A stretch of 64,000 nt of DNA from Cotesia glomerata (GCF_020080835.1 NC_058160.1:1302001-1366000), one strand, 5' to 3'. Positions 37,635-52,600 are shown, counted from the first letter of the stretch. Translations and numbers: made by a program. The notes: a model not told the origin generated them from the letters alone.

Positions 37635-40600
37635 GCACAATGAACATTCTTCACGAGCGTTCACATTAAAATTAAAACTAAACAGTCTCAATTTTTTAGT
37701 ATCAATTGAACAATTAATCTAATAAATTAGAAAAAAATAAAATTAACCAATTAATGATATAAGTATTAAGTAATTAATTAACGCCATCTAATTAATACAC
37801 TAAATCACGCGATCTACGATAAATATGCACTAATAAAACAACTATTATATAATTAACCATAATTTCATCAATGAACCTTTTTAAAAAACTAATAAATTTT
37901 TTAAACTAATCGTGCGTTTATATTAATGCGTATCTTTGTTATGTTTTCTTGATTAATTAATTAATTAATTAAACGTCCCGGACATTCGTCGAAGGTTTTA
38001 AAAATTCAAATAAAAATCCTGTAAAAATAAAAATCTATTTTTTAGCGATTTTTCCTGTAGAAAAAATAAAACAAACTTTCTATTTGAATTTTTCTAGTTT
38101 TTACAAAATGTCGGACCTGTCGCCATCGCCGCTGCCCTCGCCATCGCTGCTAGCAGAACTAGGCTGCCTCCCGCTTCTGCCGCTAGTAGTGTCCTCTGGT
38201 AACACTTCTTCGCTTCTATGTACAGTGAATGAGGACTTGCCCTTTTTCCCGAAACCAAGTCTCCTTTTGCGGCCTTCCTCGCCCACGCATGTATCACCAA
38301 TAGGCACGTTATGGTTTTTTTGTTTTTATAAATTCAATTTTTTATTTCCACAGGCGGAAAATCAAATCCAATCGATCGGCCCATTAATCGATCGATTTAT
38401 TTATTTTTTTTAATTTATATTTTGTGTCGATATGATTTTTATACGGATGATTTATTGTTGTGGAAGTGCAGTTTCGCCGATGATTAATTCCAGCGATGAT
38501 TAAGGTCGGATAATGTGTTTAGTGCCGATTTTTAATGTTTATTTTCCCGGTTTACGATAATGAAGTGGATTGTTGTAGAAAAATAATTTTAATGTTTTAT
38601 AAGCGATTAATACTATCACAATGCACTTTCTTTTATTCTTCGCGGGGGTTAATATTTTTTTGGAGAAAAAAATTTATATTGATTTGTTAATTTCTTTATA
38701 ATTCATTTTTTTTTATATTTTAAAAGAAAACAAAATCTAAATAATTTTTGTGTTTAAAGGCTAATTATTACCAAATAACTCTACCAAATTTACTTTGTAT
38801 AACAAACAATTCTATTTAATTTTTTATACATTTAAAATTTGAAAAAATCGGCATTTTTTAAGAGCTTTTCAATGTTATCACGAGTATAATGATTTAAAAA
38901 ATAATTTTATTCAAAGAAAACAAAATATCAAAATTTAAATAATTTTTGTATTTAAAGGCTAATTATTACCAAATAACTCTACCAAATTTACTTTATAAAA
39001 CAAACGATTCTATTTAATTTTTTACACATTCAAAATTTTAAAAAATCGCCATTTTTTAAGAGCTTTTCAATGTTTTCAAAAGTATAATGATTTAAAAAAT
39101 AATTTTATTCAAAGAAAAAAAATTGAACTTTATGGAGAATTAAATTTTCTTAAATTGAACTAAAAAATTCTTCAACTAAGAATTTTTTTCTTGATTTAAA
39201 TCAATTATACGGGGTTAAAAAATTTTTCTACTTCAGTTAAGATGACCTAAGAATTCAAAATAATTTTTTAAGTTCAAAATTTTGAATCATACTAATTTTT
39301 TATCAGTTTTTTGGATCGAATAAGATAGAAGTACCTTTTTTGGCCACCTTAGCACCGTTTTTGGCCATTATAACCATATTTTTGTTGAATTTTGAAAAAT
39401 TTATATTAAAATAAATTGAGTTTGTAATGATTTATTAATATAAATTTATTTCTATCGTTTATTTGAACAATAAATGGCCATAAACGATACAGTGTCCATA
39501 AACGGTACTTCTACTCTATTAAAAGCTCAAAGATAAAAAAATAGTAGATAAATTAAAAAAAAAATGAATTTACAAGAATATTAAGTTTGATTAATATCAG
39601 AAAAACTTTGATGTGATTTGAAAAATTTTTATTGTAATCAAATTGAAATTAAGCCATTAAAAATAAAAAAAAAATTGACAACTTTAAAATCTTCAATAAA
39701 CACAAAAATAATTAAACTAAATTTTCTGATCCGTTTTATAAATGAAATAAAAAAAAGTAGAAAGTGCATTGTCTATTAATTCACTACGTATCTAAACTGA
39801 TCTATTTATCTGTAATGATTGATAAATCAAGTACAATGACAATGTGACACTCGAAATACAATGACTGAAAATATAAACTCTACCAAGTGATACGACAATG
39901 ACTAATATAATATAATAAAATAGAATAATAATAACCAGTTGAAATAAAAAACGAAAAGTATGTATATGTAGAAGTTAAAAAATGTGTAATTGAAATTGAA
40001 TGATAAATAATATTAATGGTTACCTGTCGCGGAGAGCTGGCTAGTGCTATTACTCTTTTTTCCTAAGCCGGCTTGGTATTGCACGGCACTTCCGCCGCCG
40101 CTGCTGCTCCCGCTTCCGCTTTTGCTACCTGGAGAACTTTTCCTTGCTCTGCGGGCTGCTTCTTCCACGTGGAGACTCACCGCGGTGTCACTCAAACTTC
40201 CGTCAGCTTTAAAGGATTATTTTTATCAGTTTTTATTATTATTATTATTAAAAATAAAATATACAGTTAAGTTACATATAAAAGACGCCATCGTTGAACT
40301 TTTATTTAAAGCACAGCGATAACAACGACAAGTTGACCTTGAACATAAATTGGGTTCTCGCCAAAGTACACACACTCTTTATTTTACTAGCACACGTCTA
40401 CACATTCACACCTATTCGCCGAAATTATAAAGCGAGTGTCAATGTGTAGGTAAATAACCGTGTGAAAAGACTGAATTTTACCGAACAATAAGTTTTAGTA
40501 TAGTATAGTCACACTAAAGTTAAGACAATGTCTTATATTATGTATCTCTAAATGAGCTGCCTTTTTCCTCTGTCTTCTTCATCGTATCACACCTCCTTTC

Positions 40601-43600
40601 ATCAGCAGATCGATTTAAGTGGACCTATCCTGTACGCTGCTTTGCATCGCGGGTAGATCAAGATTTTTAGATAAAGATGATTCACGGAAAAAAGTAAACT
40701 GTCGATTTATAATAAGTAATGATCAACTGCTAAAAATTACCATTTCAAACAGTAAAATCGTGACTTTAATAATCACTATATAATATTCATCATTTAAATG
40801 CGACAATTTATTCTTTACATGAAAAAAAATACTATTTCAAACAGTAATGTTCGCTATGTCAATGTCGAAAATGTTAAAGTATAATAATTAATAATTTTGA
40901 CTTTGATATTTATCATTTCGTACCTAAAAAATAATCGCATTATATGTAAAAAGTATAAAATAAAGTTGATAAATTTTTAATACAAGCAACGTCAATATTT
41001 ACAAAGTAAAATGGTAAATTTTAAACGCAACGCTAAAAATCAAACTATAATTATTGACTTTCTTGAACTGGTAAAATATATATTTTAAGAGTAGAATTTT
41101 TACTGTTTCAAATGTTAAATTCTCCCAGTGTGAGACCCCCCTTCTCCTCATCTAAGTTCCCCCTTCTCCTCATAGTATGGACTATATATTGAAACGGCAA
41201 TTTTTACTGTTTGAATCTGTAATTTTTTAAGATGAGAAAGTCGTTATTTACTATAGTGACAGCTATTAATCACTTATTTTCGATATTAAATTATAAATTG
41301 TGGCTTTTACGCTTTCTGTATTAGGTTCTGTAATATTTATATTTTTGCCACCCCGATGTCCGCTTTACTGTTTGAAACAATAAAAATTAACCGGAATCCG
41401 AGTGAATTTTACAGTTTACTTTTTTCTGAGTAAACTGATAGAAGGATTTCTTAGTATTTAAGAAATATTCAAACAGTAAAATCGTGACTTTAATAATCAC
41501 TATATAATATTCATCATTTAAATGCGACAATTTATTCTTTACATGAAAAAAAATACTATTTCAAACAGTAATGTTCGCTATGTCAATGTCGAAAATGTTA
41601 AAGTATAATAATTAATAATTTTGACTTTGATATTTATCATTTCGTACCTAAAAAATAATCGCATTATATGTAAAAAGTATAAAATAAAGTTGATAAATTT
41701 TTAATACAAGCAACGTCAATATTTACAAAGTAAAATGGTAAATTTTAAACGCAACGCTAAAAATCAAACTATAATTATTGACTTTCTTGAACTGGTAAAA
41801 TATATATTTTAAGAGTAGAATTTTTACTGTTTCAAATGTTAAAATCTCCCAGTGTGAGACCCCCTTCTCCTCATCTGAGTTCCCCCTTCTCCTCATAGTA
41901 TGGACTATATATTGAAACGGCAATTTTTACTGTTTGAATCTGTAATTTTTTAAGATGAGAAAGTCGTTATTTACTATAGTGACAGCTATTAATCACTTAT
42001 TTTCGATATTAAATTATAAATTGTGGCTTTTACGCTTTCTGTATTAAGTTCTGTAATATTTATATTTTTGCCACCCCGATGTCCGCTTTACTGTTTGAAA
42101 CAATAAAAATTAACCGGAATCCGAGTGAATTTTACAGTTTACTTTTTTCCGTGTACACGGAAAAAAGTAAACTGTAATAAATAACAGTCAATTTATAATA
42201 AGTAATGATCAACTGCTAAAAATTACCATTTCAAACAGTAAAATCGTGACTTTAATAATCACTATATAATATTCATCATTTAAATGCGACAATTTATTCT
42301 TTACATGAAAAAAAATACTATTTCAAACAGTAATGTTCGCTATGTGAATGTCGAAAATGTTAAAGTATAATAATTAATAATTTTGACTTTGATATTTATC
42401 ATTTCGTACCTAAAAAATAATCGCATTATATGTAAAAAGTATAAAATAAAGTTGATAAATTTTTAATACAAGCAACGTCAATATTTACAAAGTAAAATGG
42501 TAAATTTTAAACGCAACGCTAAAAATCAAACTATAATTGTTGACTTTCTTGAACTGGTAAAATATATATTTTAAGAGTAGAATTTTTACTGTTTCAAATG
42601 TTCAATTCTCCCAGTATGAGACCACTTTCTTCTCATAGTATGGACTATATATTAAAACGGCAATTTACTGTTTGACACTGTAATTTTTTAAGATGAGAAA
42701 GTCGTTATTTACTATAGTGACATCTATTAATCACTTATTTTCGATATTAAATTATAAATTGTGGCTTTTACACTTTCTACATTAAGTTCTGTAATATTTA
42801 TATTTTTGCCACCCCAATGTCCGCTTTACTGTTTGAAATAATAAAAATTAACCGGGATCCGAGTGAATTTTACAGTTTACTTTTTTCCGAGTAAACTGGT
42901 AGAAGGATTTCTTAGTATTTAAGAAATATTTCTTAAATACTAAAAAATACTATGAATATTAAGAAACAATTCTTAAATACTAAGAAATATTTTTTAAATA
43001 CTAAAAAGTAATGTTTAAGAAATAATTTCTTAAATACAAAGAAATCTTCTTAAATGTTAAGAAATCCTTCTATCAGTGTAGAATCTAGTATTTACGTTGA
43101 AAGCTCTGAAAATTAACATTCAAAATTTGAATTTAGAAAAATATTATTTTGAACTGTAATTTTTCTAGTTTTGATTACGACGGGATCGATTGTACATTGT
43201 ATACTGTAATTATTCCTGTTTTCTTTTTTCGTGTAGAGTATTGTATTATAAAGAGATTTCATACAACATTACAACTATTTTGTACGGACAAATAGGTAAT
43301 TTTTTAAGATTCGAAGTTCGTGTGTGTTGATATGAAAGAAATGTATGGAAAATTACTTGGGGGCGCTGAAAACATTGCGAAAAAATATTATAATTTAAAA
43401 AAACTGCAATAGGTTTTAAAGCTGAGACTTTGAAGATTCTAAAAATGCCGGCGAAGACATAAATATGATTAGTTGTCTAATTTTAATCCTTGATCACAGT
43501 TTCAAAAACTTCTATCCATAAATTTTTAACCATGACAATTTTTATTGAGATAAAAAACTTTAAAATAAATAAATTATCACTTACTCAGAAAGCATACATT

Positions 43601-46600
43601 CGTAATTAAATACCTGATGCTTGAATTGACAAGATAAACTCCCTAAGATCGTCAAATCTTCCACCAATCAACCCTTTTAGCACCTAACAAATAAAAACGA
43701 AAAACATACTCACCAACTTTTTCATCAGGCGGTCCGTCAGCATTACTGAGACTCCTACTGAACTGTCCTCTCTTGGGATGCCCATTGTGGCCATTACCGG
43801 TGACCTGATGCCTGGTGTTCTTCTCGTAGGAGCCACCAGGACTGTTGTAATCACCACTGCGTTTTCGTGGAAGATTATCAGAATTTGCAGTACGATCATT
43901 GGAATTGATTCGGACGGAATCAACGGACGATTTGGAGAGATGGTCAGTCAATTTATAACCAGATTTCAAGGACGTACCAGTGTCATCATTGGCAGCATCA
44001 TTGGCATTGATAACGGACGAATCACGGCGTTTGCGTCGTGGAACGGTATCATAACGACGATCGTTGACCCGTGGGTGATTTTTATCAGTGTCGGAGGTAG
44101 CGGTTTGGGAATCAAAGATATTTGAATTAGCGTTACCGGGGCGGGGTGCTCGGTTTCGGGGCCTAAGTGATAAGTCATACGGGCCAAATCCGCAATTTTC
44201 GCTGCACTGGCTCTCGCTTTCCATCGAGTACTCGTAGTACTCGAGCGTGTCACTTATCGCGACATTCCTTTTGCTGCCACTTTGTTCGCGTTCATCACCA
44301 GCCAATCGCCTATCGCTCTTCTTGCTCTTCCCAAGATCTCTTGCTCCTTCCCGGGGCATCTTCGCCCGTTCTGGGGGGCAGTCTGGACAGAACTCCCTTG
44401 ACCAATCACCATCAGCAGAACCGCGAGAGGATTTCCTACCATCTGGATAGGCGACAGTGTACCGATGCTCGCGCCACAAGTCCCTGCACTCTGGACAACT
44501 GGTCTTGCGGTTCCTCGAGGACTCAAGCTCATCATCAAACCCACGTCTAGCTGGTCCAGGGTACGACCCGGAGCGATCAGTCCTAACAGGACCTCTGAAA
44601 TACTCTTCACGATGACGATCATCGTCATTTCTCCTGATCTTTCCTCCAGAACTCCCTTCCTTTCTCGAGTCCTTCCGATAATCCGGAGCCACAACTGTCT
44701 CCGTCGATCCAAAGTCATCATCCGAACCCATGAAGAAGTTCATGCTAACCGCCTCGGTCAAAGGACTTTCAAGGTTCCTGATATCGCGAGCTTCTGGACA
44801 ACTGCTGTTACGCCTCCTTCTGGACAATCTCCTCGACTGGGAGACTTCCCACTCGGCCATCGACTGGTCATCTTCATGCAGAGTGGGTGAGGACTCCGCT
44901 TTCTCCAAAACTTTAACATTCTTCCGCTCATGAGGGGCGAATTCCTCATAAGCAGCTTCGAAGGAAATAAAGGGCTCCCTTTCGGTTCTTCCGGCAAAAC
45001 TACGCGATCTACCACGGCAGTCTTCGTAGCTACCATGATGATAATCATAACTATCTTCTAAATACGAATCAGTGCTTTTGGTTCTTCTGGCTGGACGCAA
45101 CCGATCATCAGAACTATCACGAGAATACTCATCATTAGTAACTAACTTATCACAATAATTATTTGGCACTTTAGTTCCTAATCTACTACTATCATAATCA
45201 TTAACGCTTGCGTAATGACACTCGGGATTGCTGTCAATGCTGCAGTAAATGTGCTCATTGTCAATCCCGTAATGATTGTCATCGGATTTAGCTCGACTCA
45301 ACTGGCTATCCAGGCGTCTTTTGTACAAGTGTCTTTCGTACTCACTGCTAGCTTCTACGGCGTCGATGATACTGTCAATTTGGTGATCATTATCCAAATT
45401 GTCATCATTGTGCTCGTCTAGGTACACCGAATAGAGATCGGACGTGTATCGCGCGTTATATCTTACGCGTAAATCGTTGTTGAAGTCTTGATCAGAATCA
45501 ACGACACTTTCAGAGGCCTTGGAGCTGTCGCCAGTTGAATCGTAGTAAGACTTGCTCTGGTCGTTCATGTACGGCAGTTTGTCTCCAGTGACAGTTAGAT
45601 TTCGCTTTACTTTCCGTCGAGCGGTTCTAAGGCTGTCGTCGCTGAAGATGTTGCTGGAGACTGACTCGTATTCGACACTTTTGGCACGCCTAGGCACTTG
45701 AGTTACTTTGGATCTGCCTCTTAGATCGACGAAGAAGTCATCGTGGTTCGGATACTTGGAGGTGTAACGAAAGTAGGGCCGATTTCTGGCCCCACTATCG
45801 TAATCATAGTAGCAGCAGATGTTATCGGCGGAATTAGAAGGCTTTTCGATGCAAAAGTCTTTGATAAAGTTACTGGTGCTGCTGGTAGCGTTGCTGGGGC
45901 TGATATTGTACCGGAATAGGTTGTCGTCGACAGTCTGCGATCTCACGATAGGCACACGCGGTTTTCTGTGCATCGAGCGTACAACTGCGGATTTGCTCCG
46001 TACGAGGAGATGATTTTGGGTTAGGGTTGAGGTATTGGTCGTGGTTTTAGGTTTTACTGTGGTGGTATCAGATATGAATGTGGCGGGATTATGATACTTA
46101 TTTGATGGGGGTTTCCAGGTCTTAATACTATAACTAATTGGATGATAATGATTACATTCTTTACTTATGCTAATGCGGTTGTTTTTATTGTTAAGATTGT
46201 TATTACTAGCTTTGTTTTTGTTGGTGATGCTATTGTTGTTGTTATTATTAGTTGTAGTGATTATGTTGCTGATAGGTTGCTTTATTTTGTGCTTACGCCT
46301 AGTGCGCCTAATAAATAAGGGTGGTAAAGGCAAATGGGATATGACACTGGGTACCAATATGTTTTTAACTGTCGGTCTGCAAACAATTTTTTCTATTCAG
46401 TAGTCATTCTTCATTGTGTAATGACTTCAATTTTAACGCTTAATTTTGCAGTTATGGAGGCATTAAATGGACATTGGTGTGCATCACACTGCTACCTGCT
46501 AATAATGCTAATTTTACTCCTATTGTTTGATAACTAACTAATTAACTAACTAACAAGCTAAGTAATCAGCTAATTTATTATTTTTATTTTGTGATGGATT

Positions 46601-49600
46601 TTATAACTAAGGGGCTTCACTGGAAAAATTTTATAAGCTGCACAAACTGTTGTTCTTTTATTTATAAAATTATTTTGAAATTTTATTTATTTTTGAGATA
46701 ATTACATCTATGCTGCAATACAAAAATTGAATTTTTTGCAAGCTAATTTTTCAATGAATTTTTTACATTTTTTTTTTTCTTTTTTTAAATTCGTTTATTG
46801 GTAAGAATAATTAATACAATATTATCTTGAAAAACAAAAAAAAATTGGTTCTTCATTTTGAAATTCGTATACATTTATTTTTTTTATCTAAAAATACTAT
46901 TCTCTAAAACTTATATAAATTTCCTTCTCTTTAAATTAACTGTTAATTTTTGGTATACAAAAAAATTATTTTTTCAAAATATTAAAAAAAAAAAAATTTA
47001 TTCTAAAAAGCATTTATAGTACATGTATAAAAATAATTTTTAATATCAATTTTAAATTCAAAAATTAAAGAAGTAAAATTATTCTTAATTAAGCAGCTAA
47101 AATTTTTTTACTGTAAATATTTAATTAATTTCCTAAAAGATCATAAGCAGCTCATAAATATATTTCCAGTGTGCTAAAGTGTCTAATGTAATCGTATGTA
47201 ATGTAATGTAATGATTAATGAGTCATGTAGTTAAGCAGGAGGAACGGAAGTGCACTACGGGGTCATTCCTCAGAACAATTTTAAACAATGTCCATTTAAT
47301 AGGGATTAATTTAGCTTATCATTATCATTATTAGTAATTAGTAGTAAGCCGAATTATTTAGGGGCTTCACTGATTGTAGTACCGATCATCATCATAATAA
47401 ATAATGATTATTCGTTTAAGATATTGAAAGCTTGATTATCAATAGGTAGTAATACTCACATCAATGCCCGGGATCCGCGGGGTCGTTCTGACTGAGTGCT
47501 AAAAGCGCTACTCGCGACAGAAATAATGCTCTCCATGTCGGAGTCCCCGAAGTCCCCGAGGACGTCTTTGTCGGGGCTTAGGTGCCCGCGACGTGTTCTG
47601 TGGTGGAGTCGGTGGGCGTGGGGTAGAGATGGTGGATCGTGACCTATTGATGACAGCAGATCCGAGTCTGATCGTCCGCTGTAATGTCTTTCCCAGCCTT
47701 TATGGGATTATGGAAAACGGGATTAGTTAGTCTTTGGCAAGCTGAACATATTTTTCATCGAAATGATCGGTTATAATTTATGATTCATTATAAAGTGAAG
47801 AATGTAATGGAAAAATCATTCATTCATAAAAAAAAAAAAAATTATCCTTCGGATTTATTTAAAAATATATCCCAAACTATATCCAAGTAGGCTAATTTAG
47901 ACGTATGAAGCATACATGACTTAGAAAAGAACGGATACATTCTTTTGTGATTAAAACCTATAAAATCTGAAGCAATTCTTTGGTAGCGAGAAATTTTTGC
48001 AAACCTACGCCATCTATCGAAAGCTCTTGTTACTAAGAAAATATTAAGAATTTATCGCAAAGATATCTCAGAATATATCCAGCAAATCTATATATATATG
48101 TTTCATACATGTGTAAAATAAATGACACAGATATTGCAAAATAATTTTTTCTTAATTGATATCTATAATGTCTGAGGCAACTCTTTAGTAGCGAGAAATT
48201 TTTGCAAGCCTACGCCATCTATCGAAAACTCTTGCCACTAAAAAAAATATTATGTATTTATAATAAGAATTTATCGCAAAGATATCTTAGAATATATCCA
48301 AGAACAAATTCATATATATGTTTCATATATGTGTAAAATATATGACCCAGATATTGTAAAACAATTTTTTCTTAATTGATATTTATAATGTCTGAGGCAA
48401 CTCTTTGGTAGCGTGAAATATTTGCAAGCCTGCGTTATCTATCGAAAATTTTTCGTATTAATAAAAATATGTATAGCATATATGACTTTGAAACTAAGAC
48501 TGAAATATTCTTTCTTCATTAAAATGATATAACATCTGAGGCAACTCTTTAGTAGCGAGAAATTTTCGCAAACATACGCCACCTATCGAAAGCTTTTGGT
48601 ACTACAAAACATAAAGTATTTATGATGCGGATTTATCCCAAATATATTCCGGAATATGACTCAGGAATTGTAAAACAATTTTTTAATAAATGTTATAATA
48701 CCTGAGGCAACTTTTCGCTAGCGAGAAATTTTTGCAAGCCTGCGCCATCTACCGAAAACTTTTCATACTAATAACAATACATAAAGCATACATTTGTGTG
48801 ACATATATTTAGATTTTCTTACTTGGATATATTCTGGAATAAATCTGCATTATAGATATATTTTTTTTTAATTTGGGGTTGTTACTAATAATAATTGAAC
48901 TTTCGCAAGAAAAATTGTTTAATATTGATATATTGGTGATTAAAAAAGAATAAATTACCTCCTATCCCCGTGCTTCGATAAGTAGTATGAACAAGTCTGT
49001 GTGGATATCTCATTAATCGATGTCTTTCATCATCCTGCGTCATCATCCGTTCTTTTAACAACGGCGTTTGTGGTAACTGCCGTTTTTTAGGTGATCCCGT
49101 TGGCGTTGCGGTCGCTGATCTCGACCCAAATCTGGAAATATTAAAATAATTACCTAAGTATATCCAAAGTTACATTGAGAAAAAAAAAATTTTTGTCCAG
49201 AAAAAAATTTCTTGGCTCAAGAATCGTTTGAAATAAATTTTAGTTTTTTGACAAAAGAATATCAATATCTATCATGATAATAAAATATTGGCATTAATTT
49301 TGATAGATTAACAAATGAATAGGTTCACTTGAATTAAACAAAAAATAATTCGATTAATTCGATCAATCCTTGAGACAAGAAAATATATTCCTGAAAATTA
49401 TCAAGAATATTGACGGTCTTATTAGCAATTTGTCTTTCTTTTATTTAGAGGGTGTTTTTTTAACATTTTGATGTAGCAATAGTCCAATTATAAATTATTT
49501 GAATGATTAAAACCAAAATATGATAGCTTTATTAGATATTAATGGTATTGAATAGTTTTTAAAGTGATAATAAATTTTAAAATAATTGTTTTTTTCGTAC

Positions 49601-52600
49601 AAATGGAAGATTTTCTAAAATGGAATGAGACAATTTACTAATTAGAACGTCGATATATATTCTTGTGACAGAAAAATGTTCTCAAGAGCAGTACTTTTTT
49701 TTCAGTGTAACAGAAACATCAAATCAATTTTTAAAATAAAATAAACTTTAATTTTTTTTTTTGTAAAAATTATCTTTTTATCAAACAACAAATTACTCTC
49801 AATGTTAGAAGCTACTTTTGTCACCTTGTAGGCATGTATCCGTGGGTGTAAGGTATCGATCTGTGATCAGGCGGCGATAACGAACGATGGCCGGTCGGAC
49901 TTTGTGATCTTCCTCGATAACGCAGGTAAGGCGAGTCCATAGGCGCTGCACTGTGAGACCTATGACCTATCATACTTCTGGCTGTTGGTTCGTCCTGATT
50001 ACAAAAACAAATGTCAGTTTTCATAAAAATTAATGAATTAATCATTAGCACACAAAAAAAATTTATTTGAATCAAGAAAATAATTTTGGAGAATGTCATC
50101 ATCTTTATTCAAGTAGAAAAATCTTTGTTGGTTTAAGTAAATTTTACTTGAGTCAAGAATTTTTTTTCTTGATCCAAGATAATGAAACTCTTCAAAATTA
50201 TTTTCTTGGTTCAAAAATTTTTCTCTTGATCCAAATTAATTTTTTTTTCTGTGCAAAAATAATGATTTCTACTCACTTTTCTCCATTGTGGATAGCCAGA
50301 TATAGAGACTGGCTGGTCGCGTGAAATCATCAATGCAGCTCTCTTACTACCCGTCGACGACATGTCCCGCCGACTGCGGTGTTCATTGTCCAGACTTCCA
50401 TACTCTCTCTCCGGTGGCGGGCTAGAATAGTGGCTGTACCAGCATGCGTTCGTTTTTATGCATTTATTAGTGTACAGCGTGAGGGGGGATATTATTTATG
50501 AAGCGTGTGCTTTTGTGATATACCTTAATAACTAGTTGTAAGCTTTTTTATTATATTTTAATTTATTTAAGTCTCAATTTTTAAATTTTTTCTAATTCTA
50601 AGTGGACTTTTGCACTTAATACAATTTTCAGAAAGTCAGATTTCAATTATGTCTTATTGAGTACACTGAGAAAAAAAAATACTTTTATTAAGAAAATTTT
50701 CTTGATACAAGAATTTATGTTCTTGAAAATTTTCAAGAATATATATTCTTAGCTCAAGAAATTGTTAAATTGATTGAAAGAATTTTTACTTAATTTAAAT
50801 AAAGCTATTCTATTGTTTATTTATTATCCGAAGATAAATATTGATGTTCTTCTCTTCAGAAATTAATAATTAATAATAATAGAATATTTGATCGTCAACA
50901 AATTTCTTGAACCAAGAAATTGTTAATTAAGTAAAAGGATTTTTTTTCTCAGTGTACAAGGAGTGTTTATTAATAATTAATGCACAACTGATGTGTTAAT
51001 TAATGACTGTAATTCCATTTCTGTGAGTATTTATTTTATTGCGCTATTAAATATTAACATTTACGGGGTTAATGCCGGTCCAGACTGATACGACAGCCGA
51101 CTATGTAATTTTAATGATAAACCGCAGATTTATTTCAACCGCGGTTATTTGTTCAAATAAATTCATTAATTACAATTGATGATGTAAATTTGTTTTTAAT
51201 CAATGAGAATTTTTGATAAATTCGGGAAAATTGTATCAAATTGTCCATTTAATTTTCGAAGCAAAATAATCTGTTATATTTATCGTCATTAATGGTTGCG
51301 TGTCACCACATATGGTCATTTATAATCGCGTATGAGCTATTTATTGACAAAAGCAAATTTTATGTGTTGAAATTTAAATTTTATTTACGCTAAATCAATA
51401 ATTTAAAAAGTATAATTCAAATTTAATAATTATAATAATTTTTTTATTTAAAAAAAAATTAGACATTGAAAAAAATTACTAGAAATTTTTAAATTATGAA
51501 AATTGATTTAAAAATAATGGTTTATTATGTATTTTAGAATGGAAAAAAATTTACGCTTATATATACTTTGGTGAGAATTTTCTGCTAGTGAGAGCGCGTA
51601 GCCACCTAGCGGTGAAACCAAGCACTAACTTCTAATAAAATTATTTTAAAGCTTGATCTGAATCTAAATAAGAAAATTAATATTTTTTTTTTTAAAGTTA
51701 TTGCTTGGTTTCACCACTAGGTGGCTACGCGCTCTCGCTAGCAGAAAATTCTCAACAAAGTATATATAAGCGTAAATTTTTTTCCATCGATAAAATATAT
51801 AAAATATTAATTTTTAATCGATTTTTATCGATCAAAATTATTTTGAAGCTTGATCTGAATTTGAATAAGAAAATTAATATTTTTTATTAGAAGTTAGTGC
51901 TTGGTTTCACCACTAGGTGGCTACGCGCTCTCGCTCGTAGAAAATTCTCACCAAAGTATATATAAGCGTAAATTTTTTTCCATCGATAAAATATATAATA
52001 AAACATTATTTTTAAATCGATTTTCATCGATCAAAATTATTTTGAAGCTTGATTTGAAACTGAATAAGAAAATTAATATTTTTTTTTTTTAAATCAAGCT
52101 AATATTTTTTTTTAATAATTTTTTTGCATAAAATTTAAAACCGCAATTTTTTAGTCGATTATTTTTAATAAATAAAATTTTGCTTCGAAAATTAACCACT
52201 TAAAATAAATATTCTAAAATTGTGTTCTAAATTAATGTTGATAGCAATTTAATTTACTAAAAGCAGCATGTAATATTGTAATGATTATTTCATTAATATG
52301 CAAAGAAGCCAACGTACAATAATGCTGTTTAAGCTCCGAAAAACTTTTTGTATACATAGTACACTTTCATGATCGAAGAGTAATCATACCAATGACCTTC
52401 GACCTAATTTTCCGTGCTCAAATGAACTTAAAGTCTCGGTGAGACTTAAAAAAAAATTCTTTTTTTTTTTTTTTAATAAAAAAAGAAATTTTTTTATTTA
52501 GTTTTAAAAATAATTTTACTGTACAATGCGGTTAATTTATAAAAAAAAAAATGAAATAAGTAAATAAGTAGACTGAGACCAAAATGAATAGAAAGTGTGG

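Larger units (their letters stand above)
34316..38104. other. Rim intron 9
   Basis: Contains an inverted repeat at 35048-35162, two GC-rich hairpins (35617-35833), element D1 with a nested 140-bp hairpin, and a poly-A tract near 37603-37634. The rest is AT-rich and unassigned. Confidence 0.6.
40207..43713. other. Rim intron 7 with an A/E repeat block
   Basis: Apart from the A array and the E elements (40683-43078), the intron is AT-rich. 43082-43640 shows no repeat or frame. A short mixed-composition stretch at 40540-40660 is unassigned. Confidence 0.6.

Noticed and set aside
38084..38413. 109-codon + strand frame and a second minus frame
   Set aside because: Antisense and off-frame readings of Rim exon 9 running on into AT-rich intron.
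40044..40322. Leu/Pro/Ala-rich + strand frames
   Set aside because: Reverse complement of the Ser/Gly run in Rim exon 8.
5641..41923. 66-codon frames beginning MPFQYI at 5641-5841 and 41723-41923
   Set aside because: They occur within element A copies; other copies are broken by indels, so this is repeat sequence rather than a gene.
43684..46537. A dozen frames on both strands over the large Rim exon
   Set aside because: They are shadows of the exon on alternative frames; only the 43714-46376 frame joins in phase with conserved neighbours.
51705..52092. Two tandem frames beginning MVSPLGGYALSL
   Set aside because: They start at TTG and translate a tandem repeat unit that also occurs inverted; no sign of coding selection.
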